From Chaenocephalus aceratus (lineage: Eukaryota > Chordata > Actinopteri > Perciformes > Channichthyidae): a stretch of DNA of 64,000 bases. Each line of letters begins with the position of its first letter. Positions within the stretch are counted from its first letter, which is position 1. The stretch is from positions 7,916,482 to 7,980,481 of the forward strand of contig CM043800.1 of assembly GCA_023974075.1 (NCBI GenBank), given 5' to 3'. A program made the position numbers and the translations under genes. Shown one piece after another: positions 32,160-42,219 of this stretch. Under the pieces are notes generated by a model. The model saw nothing but the letters and a program-made list of their open reading frames with translations. It was not told the DNA's origin and did not search any database.

Positions 32160-34196
32160 AGGACCATCATTTGTTTGTGACGCTGCACCTCAGAGAAGGG
32201 GTGGTTATAGTCAGGCTTATAAAGTGTCAGCTGATGGGATGCATCTATTTCCACATCTACACTCCATCAGCTGATTATTTCTATTTGCCTCGCTTTATGA
32301 GCTTCACATCACTTGTGCCTTGTACCACAGAGTTTGCAACGTCACAAATAAATGGGGTCAATCTTCAGTCAGATGTGAATGTGTAATCTAACATTTTCAG
32401 TAAGAATAATGGACAAAAGGAGTGCAAATACAAATACAATTTATTGAAATGTGAACCAAAACTTAATCAAACATGTTTTAAATAAAAAGCACATATGGAC
32501 AGAAGGTGTAACCTATTAATGTATAAGTAAACACATTTAGTCAATAAAGTGACAGACTAAGCCTGTGCAGTTGGTATCAGCTTTGCCCAGCATGGGCTCC
32601 TCCATCAGGCCTGGTCCTCCTCGCAGAGGAAAGACCCTCAGTCCTCTCCAAACCAACAGACAGGACGTCCATCACACAGAGGTTTCTCCCTGAAGTCTCT
32701 GCAGCTCTCTGGACACCACGTGGTCTCAATCCGTCCACACTGAATATGAGGGGGAAAATGAAAATAATAAATGCTTTAGACAATAAGAAATATACAGTTG
32801 AGTTGCTCAGTTTTTTTAGATTGTCAATACTATTACTGTATAACTAATATATCAGGTTAAGAGGCACATTCAAATAAAGATTGGTCTTTAAATACATTTT
32901 GTCTTTTTAATTGTCTGTCTAAAGTCAAGGATCTAGAACTGGTACTTAGTTGTAATTAGTGCTGCGTACCTGGACTCACATTCAGGTTCAGGTCCGGACT
33001 CAAGTCCAGAGGTTCAGGTTCAGGTCCGGACTTATAAGTCCGGACCTGAACCCATGTCTTGTGTCAAGTGGTGTGAGTAACTAAAGTGAACTTATTGTGA
33101 ATCAATCAATTGAAAATTAACAATAATCAACTCAAATTCAAACTCATCAGGTTTATTGTGCTCCCATCTAACTTGTGTCCACATTTCTCTACAAAGTACA
33201 AATGTAAAAAAAACACTTTTTGCCACTTAGTCTACAAATGACTTATGACAGCAACTACAGTGAACTACTACAAAGTTCAAACATTTATTTCATTTACCAA
33301 ACTAAAGTAACCAAACAGTCCCTGAGCTGACTGAGCCTAAACCCCTAAAGCGTTGCTGAAAGGTAGAGTGTAGAGTAGACTATACGCATTACACTGTTAC
33401 ACACCTACTATACAGTATACACTGTAGTGACTGTACAGTCAGAGTGTACTGTACTGTCTGTACACCATGTATTTTCTACAACTCTACATGTGACATTATA
33501 CAGTACATACTACATACAGAGTGATGTACATACATACTGTTAGAAATTAAAATCAATGTTGATATGGCGTAATTTTGAATTAAATACACTATTTAATTTA
33601 AATCAGTTTTATTCTGAAAAAAACCGGAAGTTCACACTATTAACTTCATACTTTTATTCTGAAAATTCTTCATTTCCGGTTAGCATTAGCATGTGGCGAA
33701 ACGCTACGTTTTCAAACCGTGAATCGAAGGTGAAATGACATGTGATGTTGTACACTGAGCACACTGGGATTAGCACTCATTTATTGACGCTGAATAACGT
33801 TTATCAGGGAATGTTTAAATAACCACAGACACCAGAATATACGTAAGTGCTAGTTTTTTTGCGAGTCCAAGTACCGGTTCCCGACGTTCCGGTTTTAACC
33901 GGACTTGAACCGAAACTTTTTACAAGTCCAGTACCGGTTCGGCTTGTCGGTACGCAGCACTAGTTGTAATGGTACAGTCTGGTTATTATGCTGTTTGAAG
34001 GAGGCCTCACAGGTAAGAGTACTAACTAGCTACCATCACATGTACCTTAGCTTGACTTAAATGTATTAAACGTATAGTTAAGTGATGGCAAAATATAAAT
34101 AACTAATGTCATGCAAACATATTACTATTTGCTTGATTCCAGAGTTGAATTCAGCACAATTGCCTACAAACGTCAAGGGATTTTAAGATTCTGAAG
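32160..34196 (-). repeat. Dispersed repeat R1, copy B
   Basis: This is the inverted partner of 14623-16256, interrupted by a hAT element at 32957-33962. On the plus strand it carries the frame 32117-32386 with YFHIYTPSADYFYLPRFM and a tail ending LQSDVNV, whose counterpart in copy A has about three quarters of the residues unchanged. Homology starts at an AG|GACCATC splice-acceptor-like position in both copies. Confidence 0.75.
32957..33962. mobile_element. 1.0-kb non-autonomous hAT with 8-bp TSD
   Basis: The ends are perfect inverted repeats (tagtgctgcgtacc / ggtacgcagcacta) flanked by gttgtaat on both sides (32949-32956, 33963-33970). This 8-bp duplication and TAG-type end mark a hAT. No transposase frame is present. 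Subterminal repeats of the gtccggac/ttcaggtt type are rich. Confidence 0.9.
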
Positions 34197-34290
34197 TCTT
34201 CGTTCTAAATAGAAAATAGCATGGATAACAAAGGCTTTAAAAACACAGCAGGAGCCCAAGACAATTATAAAACGTGTCATTATTTCAATA
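33971..34290. other. R1 end, then repeat R5 and a short gap
   Basis: R1 homology runs to 34196. A short segment 34197-34240 (tagaaaatagcatggata) recurs inverted at 30936-30983 (tatccatgctattttcta). The rest shows nothing recognisable. Confidence 0.5.
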
Positions 34291-34590
34291 CAGTTCAATT
34301 GGTTTTATTTTCATAAACGGTTATCAACCGTTAGTGCCAAAGCAGTAGGCTATAATATATGAATTACTGCTGTAGACTACAACCACTACTTGTTTAGCTA
34401 GCATAAACTCAACAAAGCTAGCGTTAGCTGGCTAACTGACGTTATTTTGCCGCTAAACTGCACGATATAAAACGGTGGTCTTCAAAGCGGATTTAATCCT
34501 CAATCACAATAATAATATTCAAAGTAATACTGGGCAAGTAATGGGAAAAACTTACCGTTGATTGACGCGTCATGTCAGCGGACTGGTAGC
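34291..34590 (-). repeat. Dispersed repeat R4, copy B
   Basis: Its reverse complement matches 28042-28299, including the CAACG|GTAAGT donor-like border. With R5 it keeps the R4-then-R5 order seen at 28-31 kb on the other strand. Confidence 0.8.
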
Positions 34591-34619
34591 GACACGAACC
34601 GTTAGCCCCGCAGTCATCG

Positions 34620-34655
34620 GCTCGACCTGACTATGGCTGTGTAGTCAGGTCGAGC
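34620..34655. repeat. 14-bp perfect hairpin
   Basis: The arms gctcgacctgacta and tagtcaggtcgagc are separated by the 8-base loop tggctgtg. The function is unknown; it could be a fold-back transposon remnant. Confidence 0.8.
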
Positions 34656-35029
34656 CTCGTCGTTCTGATAGCTCCGCCCCTTCGCTCCAACCCCCCTCCC
34701 TCCCCCACATCTACAGGTGAAAATTACTTTTGCGACACATTTATCGCAAGAAGTGTAGCAAAACTCAAGACCGCAGATTCGTCGATTTACACTGCAAACG
34801 AAAACGTCTTTTAAAACTACAATTCCCAGTAGAGACGTGCCATAGAGAACATGTTGCGAAACACAATAGCCAGCACGTGTAGTTCTCGGGGGGCGTTCGA
34901 GTCCAGTTTTGAATAGTCTGCCGTGGTTTCGTTACATTTCAAAGAGCTTGACACCCGGCGTAACTTGGCGCACTGCCACTCCAACATCCAATCTCAGAGC
35001 TTGAAGATTAATCACAGGGTTTGTCGCAA
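34656..35029. other. Non-coding stretch
   Basis: I see no gene. A segment near 34985-35030 (agcttgaagattaatcacagggttt) resembles sequence beside the inverted arms of the 46.5-49.2 kb element. Confidence 0.4.
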
Positions 35030-35518
35030 AGCGGACAGGCCTCGTCACAACAATAGCTGGGGATTGTGGGTAGTGTAGTCTCTTTGGCGTTCCACATTTC
35101 AGAGAAAACAAGTTGTTTCTCAGAATTGAAGGGGAAAAAACACAAAAGCATTGGACACAATTTAAACCTATCAATGTTGTTTAATTAACAAAGGTAATCT
35201 GGTGTGTTTGAGTTGATGAGTAGTGGAGATATCACTGTCAAATCAAACGACAGTAAGGAGAATACTTACTTCCGGGTGTACAATTATCCGTTATCCAATG
35301 GGAATGGACGCCCACATTGCCTTTAAGAGCTGCCGACATAAACGGGTGCGGTGCTTCAAATACGTTTTTTTCAAATACCGCCACCGATGGAATACATTGC
35401 AATCAGTTGAAAGCTCTTTGCGTCCGTTGCTGAAGGTGCCTCGGCGCGTCCCAACTGCACGCCACGGTCACCCTGACCAAGCGTCGCTCTTGGACGTTTA
35501 GAGAGTGATAGTGTGTTG
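35030..35518 (+). repeat. Single end of the R3 (MULE-like) element
   Basis: The sequence matches each about 490-bp arm of the element at 46545-49248 (ctggggattgtgggtagtgtag ... gcgtcgctcttggacg ... gtgtgttgg). Only one arm is present, so it is a fragment or a solo end. Confidence 0.75.
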
Positions 35519-35561
35519 GATTGAGGCTTTTAAACCGATGAACACTTTTTATTTTCCTCCC

Positions 35562-38079
35562 TACTCTGAGATCGTGAGGCTTTTCATGCTTTCTCATGGA
35601 CCTGTAACAGCTAGCCCTGACGCTCACTCTCCCTGAAGGTTGATCTTTGTTTGAAACTGTGGGGAATTGGACATCATTCATGTTATCCAAAACACGTAAT
35701 AGTACATAATTAAAACGCTTTACACTGTATCAAGACTGTCAAGTTGTCAAAGTTAGCCAGTAACAACTAGGGTTGGGTACCGAGAACCGGTTCCGGTTCG
35801 GAACCGGTTCCAACATTTCGATTCCAACGGCATCATTTAGAAATGTGAATTTCGGTTCCGCTTTTCGATGCCTGAGCAAATGTTTCTCGCCGCTCTCCGT
35901 AGCCTACTGTATGACTGCGGCGGGGCGGGAAATGTAGCGTTGTACCTACACTTCCTACAGCGTAACCTGAGACCAGGGTCGGCCCGTCGCACTGGGGTTA
36001 TAGATGTTCGCCTGGGGCGCCAGATCTGTGGAGGCGCTGCGCTGACAGCTCTGGGAGGAAAAACAATGTTTTGACCGTTAGTGCTCAACCTAATTTTCGG
36101 TCTTGATGTAACAACATTCATAATTAAGTAAATGTAACACCCTTTTCTTCCCGGTTACACTTTTCATTTGCCCTGCACGATGGGCGCTGTAAGTCATGAA
36201 CATGGGGGATGTTGGCTTATCTGGCACCCACAGCTCACAGCCAAAGTGCGAGTGAGCGAGCGAGGGAGAAAGGGAGGGTGCACCGGTACGCGCTGTTGTT
36301 ATTAGAATCTGGTGCTAGCTGCTCTAACGGATATTAGAAGAAGATGTTTCTACAATGATGTGGAGGAGAGTCCTCTCCAGTCAGACTGAGAGGCTGATAA
36401 CTACAGCTCAGTGAGGTAATGGACTCTCAGTGTTTAGATAGTTCAATTTAGTCTAAGTTATCTCAGTGGGAGTTACGGCTGCTGCTTTCCTAGTCGTCTG
36501 AGTGTTTTCAGCTGTGTGTGTCCTATGTAAATGAGCTGTGCGGTTGCCCTCCCGTCATTGGCTGCCATCTCCTGGTCCGCCCTGAAGATTGAGATTGGAG
36601 CACGCCGGGCCCGACGCACTCCAATCGCAGCGCACAGCCGGCGCACACCTGCTGGAGATTACTACAAAACTGGGGACAATCATCACTCTGGAGGGGTCTG
36701 TTGAGTCAACAGATGCCTCTCGCTACTTGCTTTTCGTTCTGTGGTTAACTTGTGTGGTCTTGTCTGGTAGTGCCTAGAGTAGCTTGGTTAGAGTAGTTTA
36801 CATAGTGTTTAGAGTAGCTTAGGTTTTTGTGACTGTTGCCTTTAGTTTAGCTGTGTGTTTTGTATATATTCTTTGTGTTAGTTGTACCACTTTTAAAGTG
36901 AGGTTTTGTTTAGTTCCTTATTTAGTGTGAGTGTTATTTCTTTGTAGTGTACACAGACTCCTTTTTAAGAGTCCTCCCTTTGTTTGGTTGTTTATGTAAA
37001 CCTGTGCCCTTTTGGCCTTTTTTTGTTGTTCCAGGCTGCATGCCTGCCATTTTGTTTACCGCTGCTATTTATAATAAAACCACTTATAATTATTACCAAT
37101 CTTGTTGTGTTGCTTCCCTTTGGTTCCCCTAGCCCAGTAGGGAACGTAATGGTGGGTCTCAAACGTTTTGATCATAATTTATGTAAACATATTTCCAAGG
37201 TACTCCTTTATAATTATTGGAATAAAACAGGTTTGAAATAATTCCAATGTATACTATAGGACAGTAAACCAGACATATCGTTTTAAACTGGAGAGATAAC
37301 AAAATATGCATAAATAAAATTGTAAAATAAGATATGAATGAACAACAGAAATAAAATACGTTACATGTATTTGTTTAGAGTTCTACCCCCTAGATCTAGT
37401 CTCTAGTAATTCTACTTAAAGTGCACCAGATTGAAGCATTTTACTTTAAAATGTTCAAACATTTCTTCCCGGTATGCCTGAGAACTAAGGCAGATATGCT
37501 TGAACTGTTTTTAAATGGGGGGGGGTTTCCTTTAAAAGTTGGACTGTTGCACTGTTGTAATGGTTCTCATGTTACAGTTAGCAGTGAATATAAACAGACT
37601 GATTAATGTGAATATTACTGTAAACTAACCTGTTTAAAAGTTTCTCGAATAAATGTAATTTTTTTGGTGGAAGAAGCATGTATAATTTTTTTACCCTGCC
37701 CCTCAAAGAATCAGAATTGAGAACCGTTAAGAACCGGAATCAGAATCGTGGAAATTCAAACGATACCCAACCCTAGTAACTACAGCTTTGTTTGTCACTT
37801 ACGTTCATAATTGTCGATGTAACTGGATATGTACATCTTGAACCCCTTTTCTCTTTTGCTCCTCGGGGCTGAACCTGCCGCTTGTACCAGCCGATGTACA
37901 TCACTGATGTTAACCTTCGGTAGGTCTTGGAGGCATAAAGTGTAAAACAGTGCCATCACGTTAACGTTAGCGTTCTCACTTTGCTCTACCGCTATCTGTA
38001 TGCTATCTGTATCTCTATCTATCTCGCTATCTACCCGCTCTACCGCTCTGCCGTAGACCGGAAGTTTACAACTGCACAC
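35562..38079 (-). pseudogene. SWIM/YqaJ-type gene, two exons
   Basis: Exon 1 (38079-37803) reads to VMALFYTLCLQDLPKVNISD VHRLVQAAG and KGFKMYISSYIDNYE, ending at a consensus donor GAAC|GTAAGT. Exon 2 begins at 35656 after CCCCACAG and reads SNKDQPSGRVSVRASCYRSM RKHEKPHDLRV. Phases join (one plus two bases) with no stop. The wording resembles the segment before the SWIM zinc finger in multicopy fish proteins that also carry a YqaJ-like nuclease domain (recall). The expected C-x-C...C-x-H zinc site would follow, but the frame is lost at about 35562, next to an R3 end. A hAT occupies the intron. This is most likely a truncated relic. Confidence 0.5.
35768..37775. mobile_element. 2.0-kb hAT element, no transposase
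   Basis: The termini tagggttgggtacc and gatacccaaccctag-type are inverted. They are flanked by gtaacaac (35760-35767) and gtaactac (37776-37783), an 8-bp duplication with one change. Subterminal GAACCGG repeats stand at both ends. No transposase is recognisable. A stretch at about 36540-37150 (TATATA, AATAAAACC) looks like a second, LTR-like insertion. Confidence 0.85.
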
Positions 38080-38089
38080 TCAATGAACC

Positions 38090-38345
38090 GGAAATGGAAA
38101 GTCATCCCGTGCAACTAGCCTATAAGCACTGGATACAGCGTGGGAGGCGAGGCCTCATTCATTCCTATGAGAGCTGCTCATTGGCGCATGAAAACAAAAT
38201 GTTTACCAGCGGTAACCGGCCAACCATTTCAATTATCAGTTCAAATTTTAAACTATCTTCAAATAAAAGAAAGTCACCGGAGGAGTTAAAGGAGAGTGAC
38301 AGGGAGCATGAGAAGAAGAGGGAGAGAACGTTTCAACCAGCTTGA
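38090..38345 (+). pseudogene. hAT/ZBED-like N-terminal fragment
   Basis: The open frame ends FKLSSNKRKSPEELKESDRE HEKKRERTFQPA and a stop. The lysine/arginine-rich lead followed by ERTFQPAW-type wording is common at the start of fish hAT-derived zinc-finger proteins (recall), but no zinc finger follows. It starts divergently about 15 bp from exon 1 of the SWIM-like relic. Confidence 0.35.
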
Positions 38346-38616
38346 TCGATGGAGTTGGCTTCTAGTGGTGCAATGACACGTCCTAAAACCCTTTTATAAT
38401 CTATCGATTAGATTTATGATTTGAAAATTATAAAAGTAGGATAGACATGTGGAGATTATCCGGCTGAACAAAATGTGCATTTATCAAACAGGTTTGTTTT
38501 CCACAGACCTTATTTCCAGCTATTTTCCAAAACCCTGTGGAGAAATCCCATTGCTTTTTGTCGAGGGAACCAGCAGCTTACTTCCTGGTTTGAGGACGCG
38601 TCACTGGCTGCACCTC

Positions 38617-39159
38617 TCAATATGATGCCAGGCGGTCTTGGAGGTGAACATGCTGGATGTGGAGGTCCTGGGCTGGTGTGGTTACACGTGGTCTGCGGTT
38701 GTGAGGCCGGTTGGATGTACTGCCAAATTCTCTGAAACGCCTTTGGAGACGGCTTATGGTAGAGAAATGAACATTCAATTCACGGGCAACAGCTCTGGTG
38801 GACATTCCTGCTGTCAGCATGCCAATTGCACGCTCCCTCAAAACTTGCGACATCTGTGGCATTGTGCTGTGTGATAAAACTGAACATTTCAGAGTGGCCT
38901 TTTATTGTGGCCAGCCTAAGGCACACCTGTGCAATAATCATGCTGTCTAATCAGCATCTTGATATGCCACTGTGAGGTGGGATGGATAATCTCGGCAAAG
39001 GAGAAGTGCTCACTATCACAGATTTTTTCAGATTTGTGAACAATATTTGAGAGAAATGGTTATTTTGTGTATATAGAAAATGTTTTAGATCTTTGAGTTC
39101 ATCTCATGAAAAATGGGGGCAAAAACAAAAGTGTTGCATTTATATTTTTGTTCAGTGTA
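38617..39159 (-). mobile_element. Tc1-like element, 5' part only
   Basis: The right end (cactgaacaaaaatataaatgc on the minus strand, from 39159) is the terminal repeat of a second fish Tc1-like family. It is followed by a transposase start at 38862 ([40 protein letters not shown]) with the first helix-turn-helix domain. The copy is cut at about 38617 before the catalytic domain. Confidence 0.8.
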
Positions 39160-40165
39160 GATTAGGTGTTAATAAACTGCAGCAGTAGTACTATGAGGAA
39201 GTGACATTTTTGGCTAACACATTTCAGGGAATGTGGGAAACAGCTGTCCCAATGAAAAGTTAGAGACATCTGGAAAATTATAGTTGTAATCGTGAATTAA
39301 TAAATGATGGCGCTCCATATATTTTTGTAGACAAAGGATACTGGCCTATGCTGATATATCAAAGTCTCTGCAGAGCACGACACATGGCCAAAAAGACTGA
39401 AACCAAATGACCTTTGACCCTGACTGACAGTGTTACTTGAGAGAAGCTCTGTCGATGACTGACTCTGGGGTGAATCTGACCAAACTTTGACTTTACAACC
39501 TGACAGTGTGAGTGTATGTCTGCATGTGATTAGTGTAACTGCATGATTTAAAACAATGACTAATCAAGCATGTTTTTGGACTAACATATTATTCTGGGGC
39601 TCTGTGGGAAACGAAAGGTTTCATACAATTCCACAAAATTGAAAAACCGCACTTGTGACCCGTTTCTAATCTACTTGATGATATTTCACTCCCACAGGCA
39701 GCGGCGGTTTGCAAAATGTGAAGCTCAAACTAAAATGTGAAGATTCTGTTTCTTTTAGGACTGAAAGACGGAGAGAAACAATTCTTTTCACTGAAGTGTT
39801 TACTGTGGAAATAATAGTAATGGATGTCAAATTGTAAATAATGTTTGCTATGTCCCTAACCAATATTTACCTGAACGTTTTTCCCCCTCCCCATTACAGG
39901 ATTTTGTTACACATGAGTTAATGTGTAAAAAGGGGGTGTGTGTGTATAATGTATTATATTAACATGGCTGTCAAATTCACAATCTACATTTTTCATTTAG
40001 GGACTGAAAGAAACCTGCCGCCCCAACTTGGATGTTCAATCTGAACATTGATTGACTGTTTTAGAATTAACCTGCTCCATGTCTATAAGATACTGTTTGA
40101 TGAATGTTGACATGTTTCTAAATATTGATTGAATTATAATCCAGGGATATAACGAAGATGCAGAC
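39160..40165. other. Non-coding stretch
   Basis: I see no gene. Polypyrimidine-AG sites near 39898 and 40000 look like splice acceptors, but no exon can be supported. Confidence 0.35.
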
Positions 40166-40168
40166 TCA

Positions 40169-40830
40169 GTGATCAAGTTCTTAGTCACGCATTACATTCC
40201 ACTACATGAGTTCCCTAGAAAGGGGTTGGTATCAGACTTCTCCACACAGGTTGCTGACGCCAAAGGGGGACCCGAGAAGCACGACGCCAACACTGCAGAG
40301 TTTGTCTGGTTGAAGGTCATCAGGCCAAAGTGGCTCAACCCCAGGTTCTCCGGCCCCGACCGAGTGACACAGAGGACATCTCATGCCGTCCGCCTAGAAG
40401 GAAAGGGGGACAACTGGTACCACTGGAGCCAGTGTGTGGCGGGGAAACCACCTGGAAGGACCCCGAGGACATCCCTTCAGCAGACGACCCGGAAGCCGCC
40501 ATCAGCGGAGAAGAAACCAGAGGACATCACTCCTATCGCCAGCCCAGAAGCCGCCGTCAGCAGGCTGGGTGAAGAGGACGCCGGGAACTAGGAGGAAGGA
40601 CAACGATCCACGGTGGGGTGATCAGCTAATCTCACTAGGGACGCTGTAGAAGGACTCACTGAACAGCTAGGGCCGACTTCCCTTATGGCAGTTCAGAATA
40701 GAATGGCTCTTGACATGGTGCTAGCTGAGAAAGGAGGTGTGTGTTCAGTGTTTGGTGATGTGTGTTGTGCTTTCATTCCAAACAATACGGCTCCGGATGG
40801 TTTCGTCACAAAGGCTTTAGAAGCGGAGCC
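40169..40830 (+). pseudogene. Endogenous retrovirus relic, pol end plus env TM
   Basis: The first frame (40169-40591) carries the C-terminal domain of a retroviral-type integrase (VWLKVIRPKW, TSHAVRLEGKG). A second frame begins at about 40640. It contains the transmembrane-subunit hallmark of gamma/epsilon-type envelopes: a heptad-rich helix followed by a C-x6-C-C motif (CSVFGDVCC, 40741-40767). The envelope surface subunit and everything between are deleted, and stops separate the two parts. The frame then runs into the 5' end of a LINE. This is an old, defective copy with no complete viral protein. Confidence 0.65.
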
Positions 40831-40890
40831 TGCGGAGGCCTACTCCCACCTGTTGAGTACGGCTGTACTGAGGTGTTTTCCCCCCGGAGA

Positions 40891-41022
40891 CGTCGCGAAG
40901 AGACGGAGCGGCTCCACCTGTTGCTGCCTGCGATCTGCGATCTGCGGAGGCCTGCTCGTCGCGAAGAGACGGAGCGGCTCCACCTGTTGCTGCCTGCGAT
41001 CTGCGATCTACGGAGGCCTGCT
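40891..41022 (+). repeat. 66-bp tandem repeat in LINE leader
   Basis: Two units of 66 bp (cgtcgcgaagagacggagcg...) lie at 40891-40956 and 40957-41022. Related, more divergent units continue to about 41250. CpG-rich leader repeats often act as LINE promoters (known for L1). Confidence 0.85.
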
Positions 41023-41655
41023 CCCACCTGTAGAGTATGGCTGTACTGTAGAGGTCTTTACCCCGGAGTCGTCCCGGAGAGACGGAGTGAATCCACGCTT
41101 CGGGCTTGGCCTGCTTCCACCGGGCGTGTGCTGCTGTGCGGAGGAGGATTTTACCACGGCTGGGGCCTGCTTTCCACCTGTCCTGGTTCTGCTGTTGCAG
41201 AGGCCTGCTTTCACCCCGGGGATACCACAGAGGGACCGGAGCATTTCCACGCTGCTGCTTTCGCCTGTCCTTCGCTGCTGTGCTGATTTGCTCCAGGAAC
41301 ATCGCGGATACTGTGTGCTGGTCTGGGAAAATTGCCCATATCGGGATTCTGCTGTGCCTGTTAACTGTATTGGACTATGAGAAGATCTCTAGTCATTCTG
41401 AGAAGTCTACTGGATTCAGGTCTGTTTTGCCACCCGCAGTGGGCATCCACTGCAAAGGTTCGGATGTGTTGCACAAACAATTACCGGTTGCTTTGTCACA
41501 GACTTTTTTGTTTTCCTGCGATGATGGTTCTTCAGGACTGCTTCTTAAGCTCTAATCACACTCTCGCATACTTTTCCGGTGTTTCTAAAGTAGATGACAA
41601 TGTATGTGTGTCGTTTAAGAGGAAAAGATGCCTGTTTTTTTTGTTGCTATTACTG

Positions 41656-41685
41656 TCAGGAAATGTACGACCTAATCCTGGTCCG
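41656..41685 (+). other. 2A-like peptide motif (SGNVRPNPGP)
   Basis: After a leucine-rich run (FFLLLLL) the frame reads SGNVRPNPGP. The NPG|P core is the ribosome-skipping 2A signature, reported from the start of ORFs in several APE-type LINEs. The usual D(V/I)E before NPGP is NVR-P here, so activity is doubtful. Confidence 0.5.
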
Positions 41686-41699
41686 CCCAGTAGTAGTTC

Positions 41700-42170
41700 A
41701 ATCAGGAGAGACGTGATGTATGAAATACATGTTTATTATCGGTCACATTATATAAATGAAACATAATGATGACAGTTTATAACAAGTGAATGAAATGTGT
41801 TTTGGCGACTAGGCCCAGGTTTTGTAGGACATCATTCGGGAAGGGAAAGAACCGTTTCCGATGAACCCCCCCGGGTCTAGACCTGGTGGTGGTGATAAGT
41901 GGTTAGGTCCGGTTGGAAGGGAGAAGGTTGAGCTTGGCCCTGAGTTGGAAGCAGGAGGCGAAGGGGTGGAGGAGGGTTGCGCGTTGACGCCTGGAAGACA
42001 GCTGATAGGAAAGGGGAGAGCATATATAGAGGGTTTAACAGGTGCGATAATTAGGCTTGTGAATGGAGGGAAGTGATATGTTGGCTAAGGAGAGGCGCTC
42101 CCTGTCATCCAGTGGAGGGAGCGAGTATTGCCATGACGAGCAATACGGAGTGTTAGGTCTTCCTGTCTGA
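41700..42170. other. Unassigned insertion in the LINE
   Basis: Between the 2A-like motif and the endonuclease start (GFIHLNVRSLLGKL) lie about 470 bases that do not read as LINE protein (gagacgtgatgtatgaaata... to ...atttaaagg). They include a TATATA at 42025. The origin is unknown. Confidence 0.4.
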
Positions 42171-42219
42171 ACTTGCGCTCAGCTTCATTAGTCAGATCGC
42201 TACTCCTGCTGATTTTAAA

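Noticed and set aside
34930..35174. A minus-strand frame of 80 codons as an exon
   Set aside because: It runs into the R3 repeat, and equivalent frames occur in the other R3 arms as repeat by-products.
40806..41380. A cysteine-rich protein in the repeated GC-rich block (231 codons)
   Set aside because: The block is the tandem-repeat leader of the LINE fused to the retroviral relic, and no start context or domain is present.
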